A stretch of DNA of 64,000 nt from an uncultured Rhodospirillales bacterium (GTDB lineage Bacteria; Pseudomonadota; Alphaproteobacteria; Acetobacterales; Acetobacteraceae). The notes beneath the pieces were generated by a model. The model was not told the origin of the DNA, searched no databases, and worked only from the letters and a program-made list of their open reading frames with translations. Made by a program: the position numbers and the translations under genes. Of this stretch, positions 27,088-35,350 are shown piece after piece. The stretch's first letter is position 1. Every line of letters begins with the position of its first letter. Location: the NCBI GenBank assembly GCA_903928895.1, contig CAIYSR010000093.1, positions 1 to 64,000 on the forward strand, given 5' to 3'.

Positions 27088-28551
27088 ATGAAGAATCCGT
27101 ACGAAGCCCTCGGTGTCCGCCCGTTCATCAATTGCTGCGCGGTGCGCACCGTGCATGGTGGCAGCCTCATGCTGCCCGAGGTGCGCGAGGCGGTGGCGGC
27201 GGCGTCGCACATGTTTGTCAACCTCGACGAGCTGATGGAGGCGGCCTCGGCGCGTATCGCCGCGCTGACGGGGGCGGAATGGGGGATCGTGACCTGCGGC
27301 AGCGCGGCGGCCGTGGCGCTCGGCACGGCGGCCTGTGTGGCCGGCAATGATCCGCTGAAGATGCTGAAGCTGCCGTTCACCGAGGGCATGGCGAACCGGG
27401 TGGTAATGCCGCGCAACCAGCGCTTTGCCTATGATCAGGCGATCCGCATGATCGGCACCCATATCGTCGAGGTCGACGATCTCGCTGGACTGCACGCGGC
27501 GTTGCGCGAGCCGGTGGCGATGGTCTGCCTGCTCGGCACCCATGAGCATTTGTCGGGGTTGCGGATGGAGGAGATCGTGGCGGTGGTGAAGCCGCTGGGG
27601 ATCCCGATCCTGGTCGATGCCGCCTCGGAGCACATCGAGAACCCCTCGCCCTGGCTCGTACGCGGAGCTGATCTGGTCGTGTATTCCGGCGGCAAGTTTC
27701 TGCGCGGGCCACAGACCTCGGGGCTGCTGCTCGGGCGCAAGGATCTGGTACGAGCGGCTTGGCGCAATGCCTCGCCGCATCAGGCGCTGGGGCGGCCGAT
27801 GAAGGTGTCAAAGGAGGATATCGTCGGGCTGGTGACCGCGCTGGAGGTTTGGTTCGAGCGGCGCGACGTGGCGACGGAGCGGCGGCGCTGGGAGGATGAT
27901 CTCGGGATCATCGCGGGCAAGCTCTCCGGGATCTGCGGTACCGCGGTGCTGGCGCCAGAGGGGGTCGAGCGGGTGCCGCGGCTGCGGGTGACGTGGGATG
28001 CGGCGCGGACCGGGCTGGACGGGAACGCCTTGCGGGCGCGGCTGTTGGCGGGGACGCCGCGGGTGATGCTGGACGACATGTCGGCCACCGCGGACAGTAT
28101 CGCCATCGACCCGTTCGCGTTGCAGCCGGGCGAGGCGGCACTGGTGGGCGACGCCATCGCGGTGGCATTGTCGGCCAATGCCACGCCGCTGCCGGCGGCG
28201 GCGGCGATGCCGGCGCGGCTGGACGGCGTCTGGGAGCTGGATCTGACGTTCCTCCACGGCGGGCGCCAGCACCGGCTGACGCTGGCTCAGTCCGGCACGG
28301 AGTTGGCGGGCCGCCATGACAGCGTGGATTTCGCTGGACCGGTGGCGGGACGCCTGACGCCGGAGGGCGTTACGTTCCATTTCGACACGACGTATGAGGC
28401 CAGCACCATCCGCTACCACTTCGAGGGGCGTGTGGCAGGCGAGACGATGGCGGGTGCGGTCACGTTCGGTACCTATAACGCGCATCACCAGGGCGTCGTG
28501 AACCTCGCCCAGTTCGGCGCCGGGCAGTGGTCGGCGCACCGGGGCGGGTAA
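27088..28551 (+). CDS. SelA-like PLP enzyme with C-terminal lipocalin-like domain
   Basis: A 487-aa protein. Residues 1 to ~370 are a fold-type I PLP domain of the SelA/D-glucosaminate-6-phosphate ammonia-lyase group: Asp177 in PILVDAAS and the likely PLP lysine Lys203 in VYSGGKFLRGPQTSG. From ~380 to the end is an extra beta-rich domain starting LDGVWELDLTFLHGG with alternating Gly-hydrophobic strands, resembling small lipocalin-like domains fused to some of these enzymes. True selenocysteine synthase is unlikely because the N-terminal SelA region is missing. It may be an ammonia-lyase or aldolase for an amino sugar or amino acid. Confidence 0.75.
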   Translation: MKNPYEALGVRPFINCCAVRTVHGGSLMLPEVREAVAAASHMFVNLDELMEAASARIAALTGAEWGIVTCGSAAAVALGTAACVAGNDPLKMLKLPFTEGMANRVVMPRNQRFAYDQAIRMIGTHIVEVDDLAGLHAALREPVAMVCLLGTHEHLSGLRMEEIVAVVKPLGIPILVDAASEHIENPSPWLVRGADLVVYSGGKFLRGPQTSGLLLGRKDLVRAAWRNASPHQALGRPMKVSKEDIVGLVTALEVWFERRDVATERRRWEDDLGIIAGKLSGICGTAVLAPEGVERVPRLRVTWDAARTGLDGNALRARLLAGTPRVMLDDMSATADSIAIDPFALQPGEAALVGDAIAVALSANATPLPAAAAMPARLDGVWELDLTFLHGGRQHRLTLAQSGTELAGRHDSVDFAGPVAGRLTPEGVTFHFDTTYEASTIRYHFEGRVAGETMAGAVTFGTYNAHHQGVVNLAQFGAGQWSAHRGG

Positions 28552-28584
28552 GATCGCCGGCCCGGACGTCGGCGGCGGCGGGTC

Positions 28585-28938
28585 CTATTCGGGCGGTGTC
28601 GCCGCGCGGGGGATGGTGGCCAGGGCGCGGGCGATGGTGGAGTGCCAGGAGAGGGTGACGCCGTCGGCGGGGCGCCAGACGATGAAGCCGCCGTCGCAGC
28701 AGCCGATACCCCAGTTCGCCCACTGGGCTTGCGGCGTGTAGATCAGCATGAAGTCGCCGAGGTCGGGCTCGTCGTCAGTGGCCGAGGTTTCATAGGCCAC
28801 CCTGGTGTAGCCGAGAGCACGCGCCCCGTTTTGCCATTCCATGGCGGCCATGCGGTCGCGCAGGGTCATGCGATTGTCGGTGCGGACGGGGCGGACGAAG
28901 GGGAGAATGACGGCGGAGGTGAGATGGCTCGCTGACAT
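28585..28938 (-). CDS. Hypothetical protein, 117 aa
   Basis: I do not recognise the family. The centre reads WQNGARALGYTRVAYETS, then DFMLIYTPQAQWANWGIGCCDGGFIVWRPADGV, rich in Trp and Gly and protein-like; there are no membrane segments or signal peptide. It lies alone between the SelA-like gene (convergent, 33 nt) and purA. The ATG at 28938 is preceded only by a weak GCGAGAG ribosome site; ATG codons at internal Met residues are alternatives. Confidence 0.55.
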   Translation of the reverse strand: MSASHLTSAVILPFVRPVRTDNRMTLRDRMAAMEWQNGARALGYTRVAYETSATDDEPDLGDFMLIYTPQAQWANWGIGCCDGGFIVWRPADGVTLSWHSTIARALATIPRAATPPE

Positions 28939-29026
28939 CGGCGTGGCTCTCGCTTTCGTGAGCCATCGTCGTAACCCGGCGGCCGGGGGGCCGCAGAGTG
29001 ATCTACATCACACCGATTGACACTTA

Positions 29027-30316
29027 TTAACCTTCAAATGGATCTCGCACCATGATGGTGTCGTCGCGCTCCGGGCTGGTGGAGAGCAAGGTGACCGGGG
29101 TCTCGACCAGCTCCTCGATGCGACGGACATATTTGATTGCCTGGGCCGGCAGGTCGGCCCAGGAGCGGGCGCCGCGGGTGGAACCGGACCATCCCTCGAA
29201 GCTTTCGAAGACGGGCTTCGCGCGGGCCTGGGCGCGCGGGGCGGCGGGAAGGCGGCGGAGCATTGTGCCGTCGATGTCGTAGCCGACGCAGACCTTCAGC
29301 TCTGGCAGCCCGTCGAGCACGTCGAGCTTGGTGAGGGCAAGCCCGCTGATGCCGCCGACTTTCACGGCCTGGCGGACGAGGGCGGCGTCGAACCAGCCGC
29401 AGCGGCGTGGCCGGCCGGTGACGGTGCCGAATTCGAAGCCGCGCTCGCCGAGGAGCTTGCCGGTGTCGTCGGTCAGCTCGGAGGGGAAGGGGCCGGAGCC
29501 GACCCGGGTGCAGTAGGCCTTGGCAATGCCGAGCACGAAGCCGATGGCGCCGGGGCCGATGCCGGACCCGGAGGCGGCGGTGGCGGCGACGGTGTTGCTG
29601 CTGGTGACGAAGGGGTAGGTGCCGTGGTCGACATCGAGCATGACCGCCTGTGCCCCCTCGAACAGGATGCGCTTGCCGGCGCGGCGGACTTCGTCGAGCC
29701 GCTCCCACACCGGCTCGGCATAGGGCAGGATTTGCGGTGCAAGGGCGAGCAGCTTGTCGAGCAGAGCCTGCTTTTCGAAGGTTTCGGCGCCGAGACCGGC
29801 GAGCAGGGTGTTGTGGTGGAGGAGGAGTTCGTCGAGCTTGTCCGACAAGGTCTCGGGCTCCGCGAGGTCGGCAACACGGATGGCGCGGCGGGCGACCTTG
29901 TCCTCGTAGGCGGGGCCGATGCCGCGGCCGGTGGTGCCGATCTTGCGTTCGCCGCGCGCGGCCTCGCGGGCACGGTCGATGGCGGCGTGCAGGGGCAGGA
30001 TGAGGATCGCGTTGTCGGCGAGGCGCAGGGTTTCGGGGGTGACGTTGAGGCCTTGCGCCCTCACCCGGGCGATCTCGGCGAGCAGGGCCTCGGGGTCGAC
30101 CACGAGGCCGTTGCCGATGATGCCGAGCTTGCCGCGTACGAGGCCGGAGGGCAGGAGCGAGAGTTTGTAGGTCTGGTTGCCCACCACCAGCGTGTGGCCG
30201 GCATTGTGACCGCCTTGGAACCGGACGACGACATCGGCTCGGCTGGCAAGCCAGTCGACGATTTTTCCCTTCCCCTCGTCGCCCCATTGGGCGCCGATGA
30301 CGGTGACATTGGTCAT
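29027..30316 (-). CDS. purA: Adenylosuccinate synthetase
   Basis: A 429-aa purine enzyme (IMP + Asp + GTP to adenylosuccinate). The GTP loop [16 protein letters not shown] starts at residue ~8, with [10 protein letters not shown] and [10 protein letters not shown] further on. Length is normal. The ATG at 30316 follows hisZ by 4 nt, the well-known hisZ-purA pair; an upstream extension of the frame lies inside hisZ and is not used. Confidence 0.95.
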   Translation of the reverse strand: MTNVTVIGAQWGDEGKGKIVDWLASRADVVVRFQGGHNAGHTLVVGNQTYKLSLLPSGLVRGKLGIIGNGLVVDPEALLAEIARVRAQGLNVTPETLRLADNAILILPLHAAIDRAREAARGERKIGTTGRGIGPAYEDKVARRAIRVADLAEPETLSDKLDELLLHHNTLLAGLGAETFEKQALLDKLLALAPQILPYAEPVWERLDEVRRAGKRILFEGAQAVMLDVDHGTYPFVTSSNTVAATAASGSGIGPGAIGFVLGIAKAYCTRVGSGPFPSELTDDTGKLLGERGFEFGTVTGRPRRCGWFDAALVRQAVKVGGISGLALTKLDVLDGLPELKVCVGYDIDGTMLRRLPAAPRAQARAKPVFESFEGWSGSTRGARSWADLPAQAIKYVRRIEELVETPVTLLSTSPERDDTIMVRDPFEG

Positions 30317-30320
30317 GGTT

Positions 30321-31472
30321 CTATTCCGGTTGGAGAGCGACGGGGGCGATGCCGTCGAGCAGATGGGTGCAGCCGGCGAGGCGTGCGGCGGCGAAGGGAT
30401 CGGCCGCGGGATCGAGCCCACCGACGGTGGCCCAGCCCTGGGCACGGAGTGCTGCTGCTGCGGCCGGGGCGGTGTTCAGGGGTACGTAGAGGCGTCGCCT
30501 GGCCTCGCGCCGCGGGGCGGCGAGGAGAACGGCGTCGGGGAACAAGGTGAGTCCGGTTGCCGGTTCGGTCTCGCCGCAGATGTAGCGGCCGCCGCGGCCG
30601 AGTTCGAGATGGCGGTCGGGGGCGTAGAAGGTCATGCAGACGCCGGTATGGTAGCGCAGGCCGCGGAACTCGACCGGGTCGATCGTGAGTTTCAGGCCGG
30701 GCGCGCGGGCGCGAATGGCGGCGACGGTGGCGGCGAGCCGGTCGGCATGGGCGCGGGCGCCTGGGGTAAGGGCGGCGGCGGCGAGGGCGGCGAGGGCGCC
30801 GTCAGCGGCACCGGCGGCGAGCAGAAGGTCCGTCAGGGTGGCGGCGAGGGGGCCGGCGCGCTCGGTGACGGCGGCGGCGTCCTTGCGGTCCAGCGCCCGG
30901 GCCAGGCGGGCGCGGGCCTCGCCGGTGAAACCGCTTTCGTCGAGCAGGGTGGGCACCAGCAGAGGCAACGTGAGGTCGATGGAGATGCGGGTGAGGCCGA
31001 CCGCATGCAGGGCGGCGACGCCGACGAGGACGATCTCGGCATCGGCCTCGGGGCTGTCATGGCCGATCAACTCGATGCCGGCCTGGGCGATCTGGCGGTC
31101 CGGCGCGGTCTGGCCGCCCTGCACGCGCAGGCATTGGCCGGCGTAGGACAGGCGCAACGGGCGTGGGGCGTGGGCGAGGCGGGTGGTGGCGATGCGGGCG
31201 ACCTGCGGCGTCATGTCGGCGCGGACGGCCATCATACGCCTTGTGTCGGGGTCCATCAGGCGGAAGGTCTGGTCGGACATGGCGGCCCCGGAGGCGGCGA
31301 GGAGCGAGTCCTCGAACTCCAGCAGTGGCGGTTTGACGCGCTGGTAGCCGTGCGAGGCGAAACCGTCCATCAAGGCTGCGACAGACGCGGCCTCGGTTTC
31401 GGCTTCGGGCGGCAGCAGATCATGCAGCCCGGCGGGAAGCAGGGCCGGGTTGGGAGGCGGATCGTCGGTCAT
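30321..31472 (-). CDS. hisZ: ATP phosphoribosyltransferase regulatory subunit
   Basis: A 383-aa class II aminoacyl-tRNA-synthetase paralogue, [41 protein letters not shown] at the start and [19 protein letters not shown] as motif 2. The motif-3 region reads [12 protein letters not shown]. HisZ joins the short form of HisG to make the first enzyme of histidine synthesis and gives feedback control. It implies a short hisG elsewhere. It heads the hisZ-purA unit. Confidence 0.92.
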   Translation of the reverse strand: MTDDPPPNPALLPAGLHDLLPPEAETEAASVAALMDGFASHGYQRVKPPLLEFEDSLLAASGAAMSDQTFRLMDPDTRRMMAVRADMTPQVARIATTRLAHAPRPLRLSYAGQCLRVQGGQTAPDRQIAQAGIELIGHDSPEADAEIVLVGVAALHAVGLTRISIDLTLPLLVPTLLDESGFTGEARARLARALDRKDAAAVTERAGPLAATLTDLLLAAGAADGALAALAAAALTPGARAHADRLAATVAAIRARAPGLKLTIDPVEFRGLRYHTGVCMTFYAPDRHLELGRGGRYICGETEPATGLTLFPDAVLLAAPRREARRRLYVPLNTAPAAAAALRAQGWATVGGLDPAADPFAAARLAGCTHLLDGIAPVALQPE

Positions 31473-31608
31473 TGCAAGCAGGTCTCGTCGTGGCGATGGG
31501 CTATAGCACCCGTGGGTAAGGGGGGGAAGCGATCGACCATCGACGGGTCCGGCGCGTGGGACGAAGCCAGGTCGATGCCGGTTCGGCCGGCATCTACCCA
31601 CCCAAATA

Positions 31609-31842
31609 TTAGCCTTTGAGGTCTTTGGTGACCGATTCGAGCTTGCGCACCGCGGCAATGATTTTCTTGACGTCCTCGCCAAGCTTCTTGGCGTCCTTCG
31701 GGTCGGGCGATTTCTTGAGGTCCTGAGCGTCCTTCAGGGCGTCGTCGACCTGGTCTTTGATGTCGTCAAGCGCTTTTACCGCATCATCGGCAGCCTTCTT
31801 GATTTCGTCATCCGCGCCGCTGGCGCCAGCAGATTTGGCCAC
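31609..31842 (-). CDS. Small charged coiled-coil-like protein, 77 aa
   Basis: I do not recognise a named family. The protein is dominated by Asp, Lys and Ala in heptad-like order (AADDAVKALDDIKDQVDDAL), predicting amphipathic helices, and is very hydrophilic. The start is a GTG at 31842 with a strong GGGAGG site 5 nt ahead; an ATG at 31920 would add 26 unlike residues and reach into the divergent purC leader. It lies 136 nt upstream of hisZ. It might be a small structural or nucleoid-type protein, but this is a guess. Confidence 0.6.
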   Translation of the reverse strand: MAKSAGASGADDEIKKAADDAVKALDDIKDQVDDALKDAQDLKKSPDPKDAKKLGEDVKKIIAAVRKLESVTKDLKG

Positions 31843-31847
31843 TCTAA

Positions 31848-31853
31848 CCTCCC
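31848..31853 (-). promoter_or_regulatory. Ribosome-binding site deciding a GTG start
   Basis: GGGAGG on the minus strand, five bases before the GTG at 31842. It favours that codon over the upstream ATG at 31920, which has no comparable site. Confidence 0.6.
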
Positions 31854-31972
31854 TATGTGATGGCTGACTTATATAATCCGGCAGCGCGACGATCGCCAAC
31901 TCATTTTCGAGTGACGCCATGACAGCATCGCGGCGGCGCGCTAGGCTCCGCGCTTCTCCGGAAGGCTCCCCA

Positions 31973-32950
31973 ATGGATCTCGCCGACCTGCGCGCCTTCG
32001 CCTCCTACACGCTGCCGGACGCAGCGATCGCGGAACTGCCGAACCGCTATCGCGGCAAAGTGCGTGAGAACTACGACCTGCCCGGCGGGCGGCGCGTGCT
32101 GATCGCGACCGACCGGCTGTCGGCGTTCGATCGGATGATTTGCGCCGTGCCGTTCAAGGGCCAGGTGCTGACCCAGACGGCACGGCACTGGTTCGCGGCG
32201 ACCGCGGATATTTGCGCCAATCATGTGCTCTCGTACCCCGATCCCAATGTCGTGCTGGCCCGCCGGCTCGACATCCTGCCGGTGGAGATTGTGGTGCGCG
32301 GCTATCTCGCGGGGACCACCGGGACCTCGGTGCTGACGATGTACAAGGCCGGCGCGCGCACGATGTATGGCGTGCGCCTGCCCGACGGGTTGCGTGACAA
32401 CGAGCGGTTGGCGGCGCCGATCCTGACGCCGACCAGCAAGGAATTCGATGGCGGGCATGACGCGCCGCTGACGCCGCACGAGATCGTCACCTCGGGACTG
32501 CTGCCGGCCCATACCTGGGACGAGGTGAGCGCCTTGGCGCTGGCGCTGTTTGCCCGCGGCCAGGATATGGCGGCAGAACGGGGGTTGATCCTGGCCGATA
32601 CCAAATACGAATTCGGGCTCGATGGCGAGGGAAGGGTGGTGCTGGCCGACGAGATCCACACGCCGGACAGCAGCCGCTTTTGGCGCGCCGACAGCTATGC
32701 GGCGCGTTTCGAAGCCGGGTTGGCGCCCGAGAGCTTCGACAAGGATGTGATCCGCCGCTGGATTTCGGCGCGCTGCGATCCGTATCGCGATGAGCTGCCG
32801 GCGATCCCGGATGACCTCATCCTGGCGACGGCGCTGGTCTATATCCGAGCTTATGAAACCATCACCGGTACGGCGTTCGTGCTGCCTGTCGATGCGGTGC
32901 CGGTGCTGGAGCGGGTTCGGCGGAACGTGTTGCCGCTATTGAACGGGTAG
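31973..32950 (+). CDS. purC: Phosphoribosylaminoimidazole-succinocarboxamide synthase
   Basis: A 325-aa SAICAR synthase, the longer (eukaryote-like) form. It shows [48 protein letters not shown] and [11 protein letters not shown]. The ATG at 31973 is followed by [16 protein letters not shown], a typical beginning. Divergent from the 77-aa gene; with purA in the same neighbourhood it forms a loose purine group. Confidence 0.93.
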   Translation: MDLADLRAFASYTLPDAAIAELPNRYRGKVRENYDLPGGRRVLIATDRLSAFDRMICAVPFKGQVLTQTARHWFAATADICANHVLSYPDPNVVLARRLDILPVEIVVRGYLAGTTGTSVLTMYKAGARTMYGVRLPDGLRDNERLAAPILTPTSKEFDGGHDAPLTPHEIVTSGLLPAHTWDEVSALALALFARGQDMAAERGLILADTKYEFGLDGEGRVVLADEIHTPDSSRFWRADSYAARFEAGLAPESFDKDVIRRWISARCDPYRDELPAIPDDLILATALVYIRAYETITGTAFVLPVDAVPVLERVRRNVLPLLNG

Positions 32951-33000
32951 CGGTCAGGGATCGTCGTTCAGGTGGGACGCGGTTTCATTTCTGCGAAAAT

Positions 33001-33018
33001 CGGCAAAACATTTTGCCG
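33001..33018. other. 18-bp perfect palindrome upstream of the FAH gene
   Basis: CGGCAAAACATTTTGCCG, 8-bp arms around CA, lies 50 nt after purC and 44 nt before the FAH-family start. It may end purC transcription or be an operator for the next gene; the sequence does not decide. Confidence 0.4.
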
Positions 33019-33062
33019 TTGGCAGGTCGGGGGTCCGGCCAGGATTTTGGGGAGTGCTTGTG

Positions 33063-34238
33063 ATGACCGAGTTTCAATCATCTTTGTCGCCCTGCCTGCC
33101 CGATGACGGGACGGCGGGGGCGCTGGCCGGGCGGGCCTGGCGGCCCGGAATCGGTCCCGCGGTGGTGGCCATCCGGGCCGAGGGGGTGATCGACATCAGC
33201 GCGCGCTTCGCCACGCTGCGCGACCTGTGCGAGGCGCCTGACCCAGCCGCGGCGCTGCGGGCGGCGGAGGGGGAGCCAATCGGCACCATCGATGCGGTGC
33301 TCGCCAATACGCCGGCGGATACGCGCGACGCCGGGAAGCCCTGGCTGCTGGCACCGGCCGATCTGCATGCAATTAAGGCCTGTGGCGTAACGTTTCCAAT
33401 CTCCATGCTGGAGCGCGTGATCGAGGAGCGCGCGCGCGGCGATCTGGCGGCGGCGGCGCATCTGCGCGGCGAGGTGCAGCGGTTGATCGGCGATGACCTG
33501 GCCCGGTTGAAGCCGGGCTCGCCGCAGGCCATGGCGTTGAAGGAAGCCTTGATCGCGCAGAACGCGTGGAGCCAGTATCTGGAGGTGGGCATCGGACCGG
33601 ATGCGGAGATCTTCTCCAAGTGCCAGCCGATGGCGGCGATCGGCACCGGGGCCGATGCCGGCGTTTATCCGGGCTCGTCGTGGAACAACCCCGAGCCGGA
33701 AGTGGTGCTGGTGGTGAACTCCCAAGGCCGTATCACCGGCGCGACCCTGGGCAATGACGTGAATCTGCGCGACGTTGAAGGGCGCTCGGCGCTGCTGTTG
33801 AGCAAGGCCAAGGACAACAATGCCTCGGCGGCGGTGGGCCCGTTCCTGCGGTTTTTCGATGCGACGTTCACGCTCGACGACATCCGTTCGACGGTGGTGA
33901 CCCTCACGGTCGAGGGGCCGGATGAGTTCCGGCTCGAAGGCAGCTCGTCGATGGCGCGGATTGCCCGCGATCCCGAGGATCTGGCGGGCCAGTTGCTCAA
34001 CGCGCACCATGCCTATCCCGATGGTGCACTGCTCTATCTCGGCACGATGTTCGCGCCGATCGCGGACCGCGATGCGCCAGGCAAGGGCTTCACCCACAAG
34101 ACCGGCGATATCGTCACGATCGCAACGCCGAAGCTGGGGCGCCTGGTCAACCGGATCCGGCCGACCGACCAGTGCGAGCGCTGGACCTTCGGCACCGGCG
34201 CGCTGATGCGCAATCTCGCCGGGCGTGGGTTGCTGTAG
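33063..34238 (+). CDS. Fumarylacetoacetate hydrolase (FAH) family protein
   Basis: A 391-aa protein. The C-terminal FAH fold carries NPEPEVVLVVNSQGRITGATLGNDVNLRD, where the Glu-x-Glu pair binds the metal, and KDNNASAAVGPF. The N-terminal ~100 residues form a separate small domain. Similar proteins handle 2-keto-3-deoxy sugar acids or diketo acids; the substrate is not set by the sequence. ATG at 33063 is chosen; GTG codons at 33054 and 33060 are in frame and possible. Confidence 0.8.
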   Translation: MTEFQSSLSPCLPDDGTAGALAGRAWRPGIGPAVVAIRAEGVIDISARFATLRDLCEAPDPAAALRAAEGEPIGTIDAVLANTPADTRDAGKPWLLAPADLHAIKACGVTFPISMLERVIEERARGDLAAAAHLRGEVQRLIGDDLARLKPGSPQAMALKEALIAQNAWSQYLEVGIGPDAEIFSKCQPMAAIGTGADAGVYPGSSWNNPEPEVVLVVNSQGRITGATLGNDVNLRDVEGRSALLLSKAKDNNASAAVGPFLRFFDATFTLDDIRSTVVTLTVEGPDEFRLEGSSSMARIARDPEDLAGQLLNAHHAYPDGALLYLGTMFAPIADRDAPGKGFTHKTGDIVTIATPKLGRLVNRIRPTDQCERWTFGTGALMRNLAGRGLL

Positions 34239-34245
34239 CGCAGGC

Positions 34246-34280
34246 CGGGAGTGGCGGGATATCTGGTCCCGCTGCTCCCG
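34246..34280. terminator. Long hairpin between the convergent FAH and korB genes
   Basis: CGGGAGTGGCGGGA and TCCCGCTGCTCCCG pair with two mismatches around a 7-nt loop, a 14-bp stem. It begins 8 nt after the FAH stop and ends 15 nt before the korB stop, so it may end both transcripts. Confidence 0.55.
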
Positions 34281-34294
34281 ATGCGATGCCTGGG

Positions 34295-35350
34295 CTACCG
34301 GAGCGAGGCGTTCAACTTCTCCAGTGCCGCGGAGCCCGGGCAGAGGAGCGACTCGTCCATGTCGTTCAAGGGGTGCTTTGCGGTGCCGAGCAGGTCGTGC
34401 ATGTCGCCCGACTCGCCGTCGACATAGAGCAGCCCGGTGACGATCTCGCCCTTCGCATGATGTTCCTGGAGGAAGTTCATCGCGGCGATGCGGTCGGTCG
34501 CGTCGTATTCGTTGGACAGCTTGCGCAGCTTTAGCAGCGAGCCGTCATGCTGCTTGACGATCTCGACGGTGCCGGGCGCGTAATCAGTGGTGATTTCCTC
34601 GCGGCCTTCGATGACGTCAAGGAAGTTCACGGCGGCGTTGTGCTCGCGGACATAGTCGAAGCTCTTGGTCGAGCCTTCGTGGTTGTTGAAGGTCACGCAC
34701 GGGCTGATGCAGTCGATGAAGGCGGCGCCCTTGTGGGTGAGCGCGCCCTTGATGAGCGGGATCAGCTGTGCCTTGTCGCCGGAGAAGGAGCGGCCGACAT
34801 AGGTGGCGCCGAGTTGCAGGGCGACGGCGACCAGATCGATGGCCTCGTCGTTGTTGGCGACGCCCTTCTTGGACTTGGCCCCCTTGTCGGCAGTGGCTGA
34901 GAACTGGCCCTTGGTGAGACCGTAGACGCCGTTGTTCTCGACGATATAGGTCATGTTGACGCCGCGGCGGATGGAATGCGCGAACTGGCCAAAGCCGATT
35001 GACGCGCTGTCGCCGTCGCCGGAGACGCCGAGGTAGATCAACTCGCGGTTGGCGAGGTTGGCGCCGGTCAGCACCGAGGGCATGCGTCCGTGGACGGAGT
35101 TGAAGCCGTGCGAATTGCCCAGGAAGTAGGTCGGTGTCTTGGACGAGCAGCCGATGCCGGAGAGCTTGGCGATGCGGTGGGGCGGCAGATCGAGCTCGAA
35201 GCAGGCGTGGATGATGGCGGCCGAGATCGAGTCGTGGCCGCAGCCGGCGCAGAGCGTCGAAATCGCGCCTTCGTAGTCGCGCCGGGTGAAACCGAGGCCG
35301 TTCTCGACCAGCTTGGGATGGTGGAGCTTGGGCTTGGGAAGAAAGGTCAT
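34295..35350 (-). CDS. korB: 2-oxoacid:ferredoxin oxidoreductase beta subunit
   Basis: A 351-aa TPP-binding subunit. It shows CAGCGHDSISAAI with the cluster cysteines, GDGDSASIGFGQFAHSIRRGVNMTYIVENNGVYGLTKGQFS as the TPP/Mg motif (GDGD...NN), and HKGAAFIDCISPCVTFN. With KorA it decarboxylates a 2-oxoacid (2-oxoglutarate most likely) to the acyl-CoA and reduces ferredoxin. Its ATG overlaps the korA stop by 4 nt. Confidence 0.9.
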   Translation of the reverse strand: MTFLPKPKLHHPKLVENGLGFTRRDYEGAISTLCAGCGHDSISAAIIHACFELDLPPHRIAKLSGIGCSSKTPTYFLGNSHGFNSVHGRMPSVLTGANLANRELIYLGVSGDGDSASIGFGQFAHSIRRGVNMTYIVENNGVYGLTKGQFSATADKGAKSKKGVANNDEAIDLVAVALQLGATYVGRSFSGDKAQLIPLIKGALTHKGAAFIDCISPCVTFNNHEGSTKSFDYVREHNAAVNFLDVIEGREEITTDYAPGTVEIVKQHDGSLLKLRKLSNEYDATDRIAAMNFLQEHHAKGEIVTGLLYVDGESGDMHDLLGTAKHPLNDMDESLLCPGSAALEKLNASLR

